From assembly GCA_050010595.1 (NCBI GenBank), contig JBEKKS010000001.1, forward strand, positions 324,301-388,300: a stretch of DNA of 64,000 bases, in the 5' to 3' direction. Position numbers and translations under genes: made by a program. Below the pieces are notes generated by a model that did not search any database, was not told the DNA's origin, and saw only the letters and a program-made list of their open reading frames with translations. The DNA comes from Palsa-513 sp050010595. GTDB taxonomy: Bacteria; Actinomycetota; Thermoleophilia; Solirubrobacterales; Solirubrobacteraceae. Positions 50,518-58,329 of this stretch are shown one piece after another (position 1 is the stretch's first letter; every line of letters starts with the position of its first letter).

Positions 50518-53000
50518 CGTTCGATGCTTATCGGCACTGCCGGCCCGTTCAACGCACGAACCGAACCGACAGGGTGCGTGCTCGTAGTCTCGGGATGCAG
50601 CATCAACGCCACGCGCTCGCCGGGCAGCATGTGAAACCAGCCGTCGGACGGCTCGAAGCCGTCGACGTCGACGGCGACGTAGTGCGCGAACAGGCGCGTG
50701 CTCAGCTCGAGCTCCCAGGCGCCGTCACCCGACTGCGTCGCCCGGGCGCGGAGACCGAGGTCGGGGAGTTGTGGACGCGACGGACCCTGCGGCAGATAGC
50801 AGGCACGCGCGAGCTCGCAACCGGACTCATCGAACGCCGTGACCGCGATCACGTCATAGGGCGCCGGGCCGAAGCGGTACGCGCGCGTCACGTCGCGAAA
50901 GCCGCCGAGCAGGTCCTCGGCGCGCAGCGCCAGCGCGCCGTGCGAGGCGAGCTCGACGTCACGCTCGGCCGTCTCGATCGCGACGCCAGCATGGTTGAAG
51001 GCCACAAGTCGCAAGCGGGCGCGCAGCGCTTCCGGGCGATCGTGAACGACGTGCACGTCGAGCCCCGCCAGCCCCTCGTCGATCAGCAGCACCGCCGTCG
51101 GGGAAAGCACGCGGCGGAGCGCGAGCAGCGGCGCCTTGGCGCGCCCGAGCGCGTCGATCAGGCCCCAGCCGGCGCCGGGCCAGAGGTCGCGCAGGCTGAG
51201 GATGATCGCGCCGTCGCAGCTCGAGCCAGGTCGGCGCCACTCGCTCATCGCGGAGCACATCAGCTCACAGACCGCGGCGCGAGCGAGGTCGAGGGCCCGC
51301 TCGGGATCGGCGTAGCGGACCGCGAGCGGGTCCACGTCGAACAGCTCACGCACATAGTGCGTGACGACATCCTCGAAGTCCCATGCGGTGCCGGCGTCGC
51401 GCGCGACGCCGAGCTTCCAGCGCGGGTGATGCCCGGCGAGCGCCGGCGAGCCGAACGCGGCCCGGATCGTCGCCGGTTCCGGCGGCGTGCCGAACGACAG
51501 GCATTCGCCGGCGAAGCGCACACCGGCGGCGCGCGCGTCCGCCGGCGGGCGCAAGTAGGCGCCAACGCCGAAGTAGTGGGCGACACCTGTGCGGGGCGTG
51601 AACGGCGGCTCGCCGCCCGACGGCGAGGAAGGCACGTAGGGCAGTCCCGGAGCGACGACGGCTAGCGCCTGCGGGATCGTCCGTTCGAGCAGCTCGCAAT
51701 CGAAGCTCCCCGGGGCCAGTCCGTACATCGCTGCCTGCTGATATGTCTCGCTGCTACCGCAGGCCACCGCGAGCGCGGGCCGCGCCGCGAGCGACCCGAA
51801 CACCTGGTGGACCTCCGCCTCGGTCGCCGCGACGAGCTCCGCCGTCGCCGGCACGTCGGTGCTCGCAAACATGCCGTCCTGCCAGACGAGTAGTCCGAGC
51901 TCGTCGCAGGCATCCCAGAAGGCCGGGCCCTCGTAGCAGGTGTACCCAGCGATCCGCAGCATGTTCATGCCGGCGGCACGCGCGAGCTCGACGGTTCGGC
52001 GCACGGCCGCAGGCGACGCGTCCAGGCTCACCGGGTCCGGCGGCACCCAGCAGCCACCGCGACAGAAGATGCGCACCCCGTTGACGAGCAGCGCGAAGCC
52101 GCCGTCCGCGTCGTCGAGCTCGATCGTGCGGAAGCCAACACGCCCAAGCGCGATACGCTCGCTGCCAAGCTCCAAGACGACCTCGTAGAGCGGCTGCGGC
52201 CCGTGCGTATGCGGCCACCAACGGTCCACCCGCCCCAGCTCGAGCGTGCCTTGCAGGAGCCAGTGGCCTTCGCTCTCAGCTGCCACTTCAAGCTCGGCGC
52301 GCGAATCGCCAAGCGTGAGCGTCGCCCGCGCGCTCGGGTCGCCGCCGCGCACGAGGAGCCGCACGCTCACGACGCCACCCTCCCCCACACAGCTCGCGCG
52401 CAGCGACTGCTCGACGACGGCCGGGGCGAGCGCCGGCACGAGCGACAACGGCCGCCACGGTCCGACGGGCGCGGCCCACGGGTCGCTGCCGGGCATCCGA
52501 CCGAGCAGCGAGGTGCGGCGAAAGCGCAGGCTCTGCGAGCGCACGAGCCTGCTCTTCCAGCGCGCGCGAGGACGGCTCGGCGCGGGCGCTCCGTCAAGCG
52601 CGGCGCAGCGGATGACGAGCTCGTTGCCGCGTGTAAGCTCGACCGCCAGCGAGTGCGCGAGGAACATGCTCTCGCTGCGCAGCAGGTGCTCGCCGTTCAG
52701 CCAGACATCGGCGAGCGTCGCAAGCCCGCCGAGCGACAGCTGCCACCGGCCCGCCTCGGGCGCGGCGAACGTGGCGCGAAACCACCAGTCACGACCATCG
52801 AGCTCGGTCTCGTCGGCGACCCCCCACTGCCAGCGCCCAGCGGCGCGCAGCGCGCCGGCCGCGGTGCCCGGCGGCGTGAACGGGAGCCAGTCCAGCGAAA
52901 CGTCGGCGAGCGCCGCGGGATCGTCGACCGCGCCCGGCTCGCTCGCCGCGCAGGTCCATGCGGCGCCTGCCAGCAACTCGTCGGCGGCGCGGCTCATCAA
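50514..53000 (-). CDS. GH2-type beta-mannosidase-like glycoside hydrolase
   Basis: An 828-residue protein without a signal peptide. It has the GH2 order: a jelly-roll sugar-binding domain (WWFRATFAAPEAGRWQLSLGGLATLADVWLNGEHLLRSESMF), an Ig-like domain, then a barrel starting at VGFRTIELDD...FALLVNGVRIFCRGGCWVPPDP. The acid/base is probably Glu in ACGSSETYQ and the nucleophile Glu in FAGECLSFG. This layout is closest to beta-mannosidases. The lack of a signal peptide indicates a cytoplasmic role, perhaps trimming a glycolipid or glycosylated metabolite. Coupled to the GNAT gene. Confidence 0.82.
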   Translation of the reverse strand: MMSRAADELLAGAAWTCAASEPGAVDDPAALADVSLDWLPFTPPGTAAGALRAAGRWQWGVADETELDGRDWWFRATFAAPEAGRWQLSLGGLATLADVWLNGEHLLRSESMFLAHSLAVELTRGNELVIRCAALDGAPAPSRPRARWKSRLVRSQSLRFRRTSLLGRMPGSDPWAAPVGPWRPLSLVPALAPAVVEQSLRASCVGEGGVVSVRLLVRGGDPSARATLTLGDSRAELEVAAESEGHWLLQGTLELGRVDRWWPHTHGPQPLYEVVLELGSERIALGRVGFRTIELDDADGGFALLVNGVRIFCRGGCWVPPDPVSLDASPAAVRRTVELARAAGMNMLRIAGYTCYEGPAFWDACDELGLLVWQDGMFASTDVPATAELVAATEAEVHQVFGSLAARPALAVACGSSETYQQAAMYGLAPGSFDCELLERTIPQALAVVAPGLPYVPSSPSGGEPPFTPRTGVAHYFGVGAYLRPPADARAAGVRFAGECLSFGTPPEPATIRAAFGSPALAGHHPRWKLGVARDAGTAWDFEDVVTHYVRELFDVDPLAVRYADPERALDLARAAVCELMCSAMSEWRRPGSSCDGAIILSLRDLWPGAGWGLIDALGRAKAPLLALRRVLSPTAVLLIDEGLAGLDVHVVHDRPEALRARLRLVAFNHAGVAIETAERDVELASHGALALRAEDLLGGFRDVTRAYRFGPAPYDVIAVTAFDESGCELARACYLPQGPSRPQLPDLGLRARATQSGDGAWELELSTRLFAHYVAVDVDGFEPSDGWFHMLPGERVALMLHPETTSTHPVGSVRALNGPAVPISIER

Positions 53001-53048
53001 CCTATTATCGGCTGCCGCGGAGCGCCTGGGAGGCGGGTTGCAAGACGC

Positions 53049-54629
53049 CTAGCGCCCGACGATCCGCTCGAGCCGCTCGAGCAGGACTGCGACGATCCGC
53101 TCGCGCAACCAGACGCGACCCATCGCGTGATCGATGTCCGGGATCTCGACGACCTCGATCGAACCGCGGCGCAGCGCCCGCGAGAAGCGCCGCGCGTGGC
53201 GATTGCGCAAAAACTCGATGCCGTCGTCGCCGGCGGCGAACGCGAGCGTGATCGGAACGCCGCTGCGCGCGAGCTCATCGAGCCAGCGGGCCGCCCAGGC
53301 TCGCTCGCCGAGCATGTCGAGGAGGCTCCACAGGCCTAAGCGGCCGCCGCGCGCTTCGCGCTCGCGCTCGGTGCTGCGCCGCAGCCGCGTCTCGGCCATC
53401 GTCGCCTCGACCGGATCGCCGGGCTTCCAGTAAAGCTGTGGGTTGAGCGCGATGACGCCGTCCAGCGGCTCGCTGAGCGCCACGCGCAATGCGACCCAGG
53501 CGGATGCGCACAGGCCGGCGGCCACGACCGGCCCGCCGTGGCGCTCGCGCAGCGCGCGCACGATCGCGATCGCGTCCTCGACACAGTGAGCGTCGTAGGG
53601 CCGTCCTGGTGCGAGGCCGTCGTCGGGGCTCTCGCCCCAGCCGCGAAAGTCGGCTCGCACGCAGCGGTAGCCGCGCGCGGCAAGCGCGCGCGAGTACTCA
53701 ACCCAAGCACGGCCCGGCCCGATGTGCGGCTCCGAGCCGGTGTTGAGCAGCACGAGCGTCGCCTTCGCGGCGCCGTCCGCCGGTTCGGTCTCGATCGCTA
53801 CGAGTCGCTGCTGCCCAAGCTCGACGACTTCCTCGCGCAGCCCGTCGAAGCGCGCCACGGCGTTCGCTTCGATCGCTCGCCCGTCGGCGCGCGCGGGCCC
53901 GAGCCAGTCGACGATCCCAGCGACGATCTCCTGCGGCACTGTCGCGTACTCCGCCGGCTGCTCTAGCGCGCACTCGCCGCCCGCGACGTCGAGCAACTCG
54001 GCCCGCTCGCCAAGCGCCATCTCCTCGCCCTCGTTGCTGGCGATCACGAGCGTGCGTGGCGCCGGTGTGAGCGCCAAGCCCGCAGCATCGAGCGTGGCGA
54101 GCTCCGCAAGCGTCTGCGCCAGGTAGAGCGTGCCGCCCGCGACCAGCGAGCCGTCCGGCGCCTCGCTTGCGAGCAGACGGATCTCGCGCGCGTAGCGCCG
54201 GCCGGAGATGACGGGCGCCCAGGCGACGACCGCCTGCGCGCCGAGCGCTGCGCCGTCACGCAGTGCGATCCAGCCACCGAAGCGGGCGCCGAACACGACC
54301 AGGCGCCGGACGCCGAGCCCACGCAGCTCCGCTGCCCCCTCGGCGGCGCTGGCGCGCCAGGCGCGCACGCGCTCCGGGTCTGATTGCTCGCCGGCAGAGT
54401 CGCCGGCGCCGTCGTAGTCGAGCCGCAGCGTGAGATAGCCGGCGCCGGCGAGGCGCTCGGCAAGCGTGCGCAACGTCCTGTGCACGCTCCAGTAGGCGTA
54501 GCCAACCGGAGGCAGGATCAGCGCGCCGCTGTCTCCTCCGCCGCCGGCGGGAACGCTCAGCCAGCCGAGCAGCGGCCGCTCGGCCGGGCCGAACCAGCGC
54601 GCGATGGTGTCGCAAGCGCGTTCGCTCAT
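53049..54629 (-). CDS. Double-domain alpha/beta hydrolase, Cys nucleophile in second domain
   Basis: A 526-residue protein of two alpha/beta-hydrolase domains. Domain 1 (ILPPVGYAYWSVHRTLRTLAERLAGAGYLTLRLDYDGAGDS) has elbow GARFG with Arg116 in place of the nucleophile, so it should be catalytically dead. Domain 2 (LLNTGSEPHIGPGRAWVEYSRALAARGYRCVRADFRGWGES) has elbow AGLCASA with Cys374 and a terminal IPDIDHAMG histidine. This repeats the pattern of its paralogs at 48011 and 58330. It is divergently transcribed from the AcpS-like gene 37 bases away, placing it in the carrier-protein system. Confidence 0.8.
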   Translation of the reverse strand: MSERACDTIARWFGPAERPLLGWLSVPAGGGGDSGALILPPVGYAYWSVHRTLRTLAERLAGAGYLTLRLDYDGAGDSAGEQSDPERVRAWRASAAEGAAELRGLGVRRLVVFGARFGGWIALRDGAALGAQAVVAWAPVISGRRYAREIRLLASEAPDGSLVAGGTLYLAQTLAELATLDAAGLALTPAPRTLVIASNEGEEMALGERAELLDVAGGECALEQPAEYATVPQEIVAGIVDWLGPARADGRAIEANAVARFDGLREEVVELGQQRLVAIETEPADGAAKATLVLLNTGSEPHIGPGRAWVEYSRALAARGYRCVRADFRGWGESPDDGLAPGRPYDAHCVEDAIAIVRALRERHGGPVVAAGLCASAWVALRVALSEPLDGVIALNPQLYWKPGDPVEATMAETRLRRSTEREREARGGRLGLWSLLDMLGERAWAARWLDELARSGVPITLAFAAGDDGIEFLRNRHARRFSRALRRGSIEVVEIPDIDHAMGRVWLRERIVAVLLERLERIVGR

Positions 54630-54666
54630 CCAACCAGGGTACGAGGAGCGCCGCTACGATGGCCGG

Positions 54667-55047
54667 GTGCGCGTCGGGTTCGACATCGTTGACGTCGCCG
54701 AAGTCGAGGAGTCGATCCGCATCCACGCCGCGCGCTATCTCGAGCGCGTGTACACGCCGCTGGAGCTCGCGGACTGTGCCTGTAGGGACGGGCCACCGGA
54801 CGCGCGGCGGCTCGCGACGCGCTTCGCGGCAAAAGAGGCGACGCTCAAGGCGTTCGGTGTGAGTGCCGAAGCGGTCCCATGGCCCGCGATCGAGCTGTGC
54901 GAAGACTGTGCGCTCGCGCTCACATTGACGGGCGCGGCCGCGGAGCTCGCGCGCGCGCGCGGGATCAGCGCGCTGAGCGTGAGCGTGACGCGGACGCGGC
55001 ACCACGCAGGAGCGATCGTGATCGCGTTGAACGACTCTGAACGATGA
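54667..55047 (+). CDS. AcpS-type 4'-phosphopantetheinyl transferase
   Basis: A 126-residue protein from GTG 54667. VRVGFDIVDVAEVEESI matches the first AcpS motif (GxDIVxVxxI) and RFAAKEATLKAFGV matches the second (RFAAKEAxxKAxG), including the Mg2+-binding Asp and Glu. It should transfer phosphopantetheine from CoA to the conserved Ser of a carrier protein. The very next gene (ATGA overlap at 55044) is a carrier protein with an atypical sequence around its Ser, so this looks like a dedicated activating enzyme rather than the housekeeping AcpS. Confidence 0.9.
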   Translation: MRVGFDIVDVAEVEESIRIHAARYLERVYTPLELADCACRDGPPDARRLATRFAAKEATLKAFGVSAEAVPWPAIELCEDCALALTLTGAAAELARARGISALSVSVTRTRHHAGAIVIALNDSER

Positions 55048-55295
55048 GCGAAGAGCGCAAGACACAGATCCGCCGGATCATCGGCGAGCACGCCCGTCTG
55101 CACGTCGGTGTCGACTCGATCGGCGACGCAGATGACCTTTACGTGGCGGGCATGACGTCCCACGCGAGCGTCAACCTGATGCTCGCGCTGGAGGACGCCT
55201 TCGATCTCGAGTTTCCAGACAGCATGCTGCGCCGCGGCGTGTTCACCAGCGTCGACTCGATCGCCGAAGCGATCGGGACGCTGCAGAGCGCCTAG
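55044..55295 (+). CDS. Atypical acyl/aminoacyl carrier protein
   Basis: An 83-residue four-helix carrier protein. The modification site is Ser39 in AGMTSHASVNLMLALEDAFDLEFPDSML: the usual DSL is replaced by TSH, as in the small carrier proteins that partner seryl-tRNA-synthetase-like amino acid:carrier-protein ligases. Ser39 should carry phosphopantetheine added by the AcpS-like enzyme encoded just upstream and receive an amino acid from the ligase encoded at 56472. It is the centre of the operon 54667-58282. Confidence 0.92.
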   Translation: MSEERKTQIRRIIGEHARLHVGVDSIGDADDLYVAGMTSHASVNLMLALEDAFDLEFPDSMLRRGVFTSVDSIAEAIGTLQSA

Positions 55296-55314
55296 CGAGC
55301 GGAAAGGCTGTGGC

Positions 55315-56475
55315 ATGGACTCCGCCACCTACCTGAGCGAAATCGAGCGCATAGCGCGCGACACGGCCGCCCCGAACGCGGCCACGGTGGACCGCGAGCC
55401 GCGCTTCCCGAGCGAGACGCTCGCCGCGCTCAAACGCGCCGGCGCGCTGTCGGCGGCCGTGCCGACAGACCTCGGCGGCAGCGGCCTCGAGCCCGACGCC
55501 ATCGCACGGTCGTGCACGGTGCTTGCACGCGCCTGCTCGGCGAGCGCGATGATCTTCGCGATGCACCAGATTCAGGTGCTGCTGCTCGTGCGCCACCGCG
55601 ACGGCGCGCAATTCTTCGAGGACTACTTGCGCCGGCTCGCCGCGGAGCAGCGGCTGATCGCCTCCGCGACCTCCGAGCGCGGCACCGGCGGGGATCTCGG
55701 CCGCTCGATCGCTGCGGTCGAAGACGCCGGTGCCGGCAAGCTCAAGCTCACCAAGCAGTGCTCCGTGCTCAGCTACGGTGAGGACGCGGACGACTACCTG
55801 ACGACCCTGCGCCGCTCGCCGCAAAGCGAGCAGACAGATCAGGTGCTCGTGCTCCACACCGCCGAGCAGACGCGCGCCGAGGCGACCGGCACTTGGGATC
55901 CGCTCGGGGTTCGTGGCACGCTGTCGCCGCCGTTCACGCTCAGCGCAACCTTCACGCCCGAGCAAATCGTCGCGACGCCGTTCGCGCGCACGATGACCGA
56001 GTCGATGGTGCCGCTGTCGCATCTGCTGTGGTCGCGTGTGTGGCTCGGCATCGCAAGCGAGGCCTACGACCGTGCCCATGCCTGCGTGCGCTCACGCGCG
56101 CACTCCGACTCCGAGCGCGTGCTGCCGGGCGCACAAAGGCTCGCCTCGGTTGGCGCCGAGCTCAGCCTGCTGCGCGCCGAGGTCGCACGCGCGCTGCAGG
56201 ACTTCGACGCGATCGGCGTCGAGGAGCGCGAGAAGCTCTCGACGCTCAGCATGATCCTTCGCTTTAACAACCTCAAGATCGCATGCTCCGAGCTGTCGGT
56301 GCGCGTCACGCTCGGAGCCCTCGAGGTGATCGGTCTCGAGGGCTATGCCAGTGCCGGCGAGCACAGCGTCGAGCGTCTCGTGCGCGACATCCTCTCGGCG
56401 CCGCTCCAGGTCTCAAACGAGCGGATCCGCGACACCGACGCACGCCTGCTACTGATCGCCAAGGAGCGTGATTGA
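55315..56475 (+). CDS. Acyl-CoA dehydrogenase-family flavoprotein
   Basis: A 386-residue protein with the acyl-CoA dehydrogenase order: N-terminal helical domain (SETLAALKRAGALSAAVPTDLGGSGLEP), beta domain (RLIASATSERGTGGDLGRSI, then LTKQCSVLSYG) and C-terminal helical domain (LSHLLWSRVWLGIASEAYDRAH, GALEVIGLEGYASAGEHSVERLVRDILSAPL). FAD-dependent alpha,beta-oxidation is expected. Because it lies between the carrier protein and the amino acid:carrier-protein ligase, its substrate is more likely a carrier-bound aminoacyl group than an acyl-CoA, as for dehydrogenases acting on prolyl-carrier proteins in pyrrole biosynthesis. Confidence 0.88.
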   Translation: MDSATYLSEIERIARDTAAPNAATVDREPRFPSETLAALKRAGALSAAVPTDLGGSGLEPDAIARSCTVLARACSASAMIFAMHQIQVLLLVRHRDGAQFFEDYLRRLAAEQRLIASATSERGTGGDLGRSIAAVEDAGAGKLKLTKQCSVLSYGEDADDYLTTLRRSPQSEQTDQVLVLHTAEQTRAEATGTWDPLGVRGTLSPPFTLSATFTPEQIVATPFARTMTESMVPLSHLLWSRVWLGIASEAYDRAHACVRSRAHSDSERVLPGAQRLASVGAELSLLRAEVARALQDFDAIGVEEREKLSTLSMILRFNNLKIACSELSVRVTLGALEVIGLEGYASAGEHSVERLVRDILSAPLQVSNERIRDTDARLLLIAKERD

Positions 56476-57320
56476 CGGCTGCGAGCGAGCTTCGCGACGA
56501 GCTGATCGCGCGCGGCCTGCTCGTCGCGAGCGGCGTTCCCGGCCTGTACGGCTATGGCGCCGCCTTCGAAGACCTGCGCCTCGCCGTCGAGGCGCTCGTC
56601 ACGCGCGCTGCCGCTCCGGAGCGGCCCGAGCAGCTGCGTTTCCCGCCGCTCTTGCCACGCGAGCAGCTCGAAGCGACCGGCTACACACAGAACTTTCCCC
56701 ACCTTGCCGGCGCAGTCGCTGTACTCGAGGCAGAGCGCTGGAGCGCGAGCGAGCTCGCGCTCGTGCCCGCCGCCTGCTATCCCGTCTACCCGGCGATCGC
56801 GGCCCGCGGGCCGCTGCCGGCGAGCGGCGTGACGGTCGACGCGGGCGGCGCCTGGGTCTTCCGCCACGAGCCATCGGATGACCCAGCGCGGATGCAAGCC
56901 TTCCACCAGCGCGAGCTTGTGCGGATAGGCGCCCCCGCGGAGGTGCGCGAGTGGCGCGAGCGTTGGCGCGAGCGCGGGTTAGAGCTGCTGCGCTCGCTCG
57001 GCCTGAACCCGGTCGCGCAGCTCGCAAACGACCAGTTCTTTGGCCGCGGCGGGCGGATCCTCGCCGCCAACCAGCGCAGCGAGGAGCTGAAGTACGAGCT
57101 AGCGCTCGAGATCGTCGGGCCCGAGCCAACCGCGCTGGCGTCGTTCAACTACCACCGCGACCACTTCGGGGTGCTGTACGGCCTCGTGCTCGCTGACGGC
57201 GCGACCGCGCACACCGCATGCCTCGGCTTCGGCGAGGAACGCATCGCGCTCGCGCTTCTGCACACCCACGGGCTGGAGCCCGAGCGCTGGCCGCAAGCTA
57301 TACGCGCGGTGCTCTGGTGA
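56472..57320 (+). CDS. Amino acid:[carrier protein] ligase (atypical seryl-tRNA-synthetase homolog)
   Basis: A 282-residue protein from a TTG overlapping the previous stop, with AAGGAG 5 bases upstream. It resembles only the catalytic core of archaeal-type seryl-tRNA synthetases and lacks the tRNA-binding arm. Class II motif 2 is VFRHEPSDDPARMQAFHQREL and motif 3 is LGFGEERIALALL. Zinc ligands by family pattern are Cys102, Glu148 and Cys250. The proteins described in Bradyrhizobium activate glycine or alanine and load it on a carrier protein, not tRNA. The carrier protein gene is two genes upstream in the same operon. Confidence 0.92.
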   Translation: MTAASELRDELIARGLLVASGVPGLYGYGAAFEDLRLAVEALVTRAAAPERPEQLRFPPLLPREQLEATGYTQNFPHLAGAVAVLEAERWSASELALVPAACYPVYPAIAARGPLPASGVTVDAGGAWVFRHEPSDDPARMQAFHQRELVRIGAPAEVREWRERWRERGLELLRSLGLNPVAQLANDQFFGRGGRILAANQRSEELKYELALEIVGPEPTALASFNYHRDHFGVLYGLVLADGATAHTACLGFGEERIALALLHTHGLEPERWPQAIRAVLW

Positions 57321-58282
57321 GGCACTCGAGCGGATACCGCACGCTCCTCTCGCTCGCAGTGGACAGCTACGAGCCGCACGAGCTCCATTCACCGGCGCGC
57401 GTCTATCAGGAGACAAACTGCTACACGGACGTCGTCATCGAGCTCCTTCATGCGTCCGGGGTCGAGCCGCTCGCCATGCTCGGCTTTCTCGTGCGCAGCG
57501 ACTTCGAAGGCGACCAGTGGACATTCTTCAAGCCGCCGCCCGCCGACCTGGAGACCCTCTACGGCATCGACGTGCACGAGATGCAGCCGTACCGGCCGCT
57601 GCCGACCCAGATCGCTGAGCAGCTCGAGCGCGGTGCAGCGCTGATCATCGAGCTCGACTCGTTCAACCTGCCCGATACAGCCGGTGTCGCATATCGCGAG
57701 GCGCACGTGAAAAGCTCCGCGATCCCCGAGGCGATCGACCCCGAGGGCGAGTACCTGCGCTACTTCCACAATGCAGGGCTCTACGAGCTCGACGGTGACG
57801 ACTATCGCCGGCTGTTCCATCTCGACGCGCCGCCCGACCCGGCCCGGCTGCCGCCCTATGTCGACCTGGTGCGTTTCGAGGCTGGGCCGCGCCTCCAAGG
57901 CGACGAGCTGCGTGCGGCGGCGCGCGAGCTGCTGCGCGGGCACTTGCGTCGTCGCCCCGAGAGTAATCCGTTCGTCCGCTTCGGCGCGCAGCTGCAGCAC
58001 GAGCTGCCCGCGCTGCTCGAAAGCGATCTACAGAATTACCACGACTACGCTTTCGCGACCGTGCGGATGGTCGGCGCCGCGTTCGAGCTGCTGCAAGCGC
58101 ACGCGCGGTGGCTGCTCGGCGAGGCGATCGCTCCACTCGACGAGATCGTGGAAGGCTGCAAGACGCTCGGTTTCCGCCTGGCACGACGGCGAGCTTTCGA
58201 CGTCACGGCGCTAATCGCGCCGCTCGGCGAGGCTTGGGAGAGCGGGCTCGCGACGCTCGACGAGCTGGCCGAAGGAGAGTAG
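57317..58282 (+). CDS. DUF1839-family protein
   Basis: A 321-residue protein from the GTG overlapping the previous stop (GTGA). Recognisable DUF1839 features are HELHSPARVYQETNCYTDVVIELLHASGVEPLAMLGF, DLETLYGIDVHEMQPYRPL, LIIELDSFNLPDTAGVAYREAHVKSS and YFHNAGLYELDGDDYRRLFHL. The family has no assigned reaction; from memory, members accompany amino acid:carrier-protein ligases, which is the case here. The conserved Cys in NCYTD and the His residues in HNAG and EAHVK could be catalytic, perhaps for transfer or condensation of the aminoacyl group. Confidence 0.88.
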   Translation: MRHSSGYRTLLSLAVDSYEPHELHSPARVYQETNCYTDVVIELLHASGVEPLAMLGFLVRSDFEGDQWTFFKPPPADLETLYGIDVHEMQPYRPLPTQIAEQLERGAALIIELDSFNLPDTAGVAYREAHVKSSAIPEAIDPEGEYLRYFHNAGLYELDGDDYRRLFHLDAPPDPARLPPYVDLVRFEAGPRLQGDELRAAARELLRGHLRRRPESNPFVRFGAQLQHELPALLESDLQNYHDYAFATVRMVGAAFELLQAHARWLLGEAIAPLDEIVEGCKTLGFRLARRRAFDVTALIAPLGEAWESGLATLDELAEGE

Positions 58283-58313
58283 GAAACCCACCCGGTGAGC
58301 GGGCGCGGCGGAC

Positions 58314-58319
58314 TAACAT
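58314..58319 (+). promoter_or_regulatory. Candidate -10 box before the third double hydrolase
   Basis: TAACAT ends 10 bases before the GTG at 58330. A transcript from it would have only a few leader bases. No -35 consensus is visible. Confidence 0.35.
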
Positions 58320-58329
58320 CTCTGCCAGC

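Noticed and set aside
56472..57320. Ordinary seryl-tRNA synthetase
   Set aside because: Only 282 residues, no tRNA-binding coiled-coil arm, and located in an operon with a carrier protein and its phosphopantetheinyl transferase.
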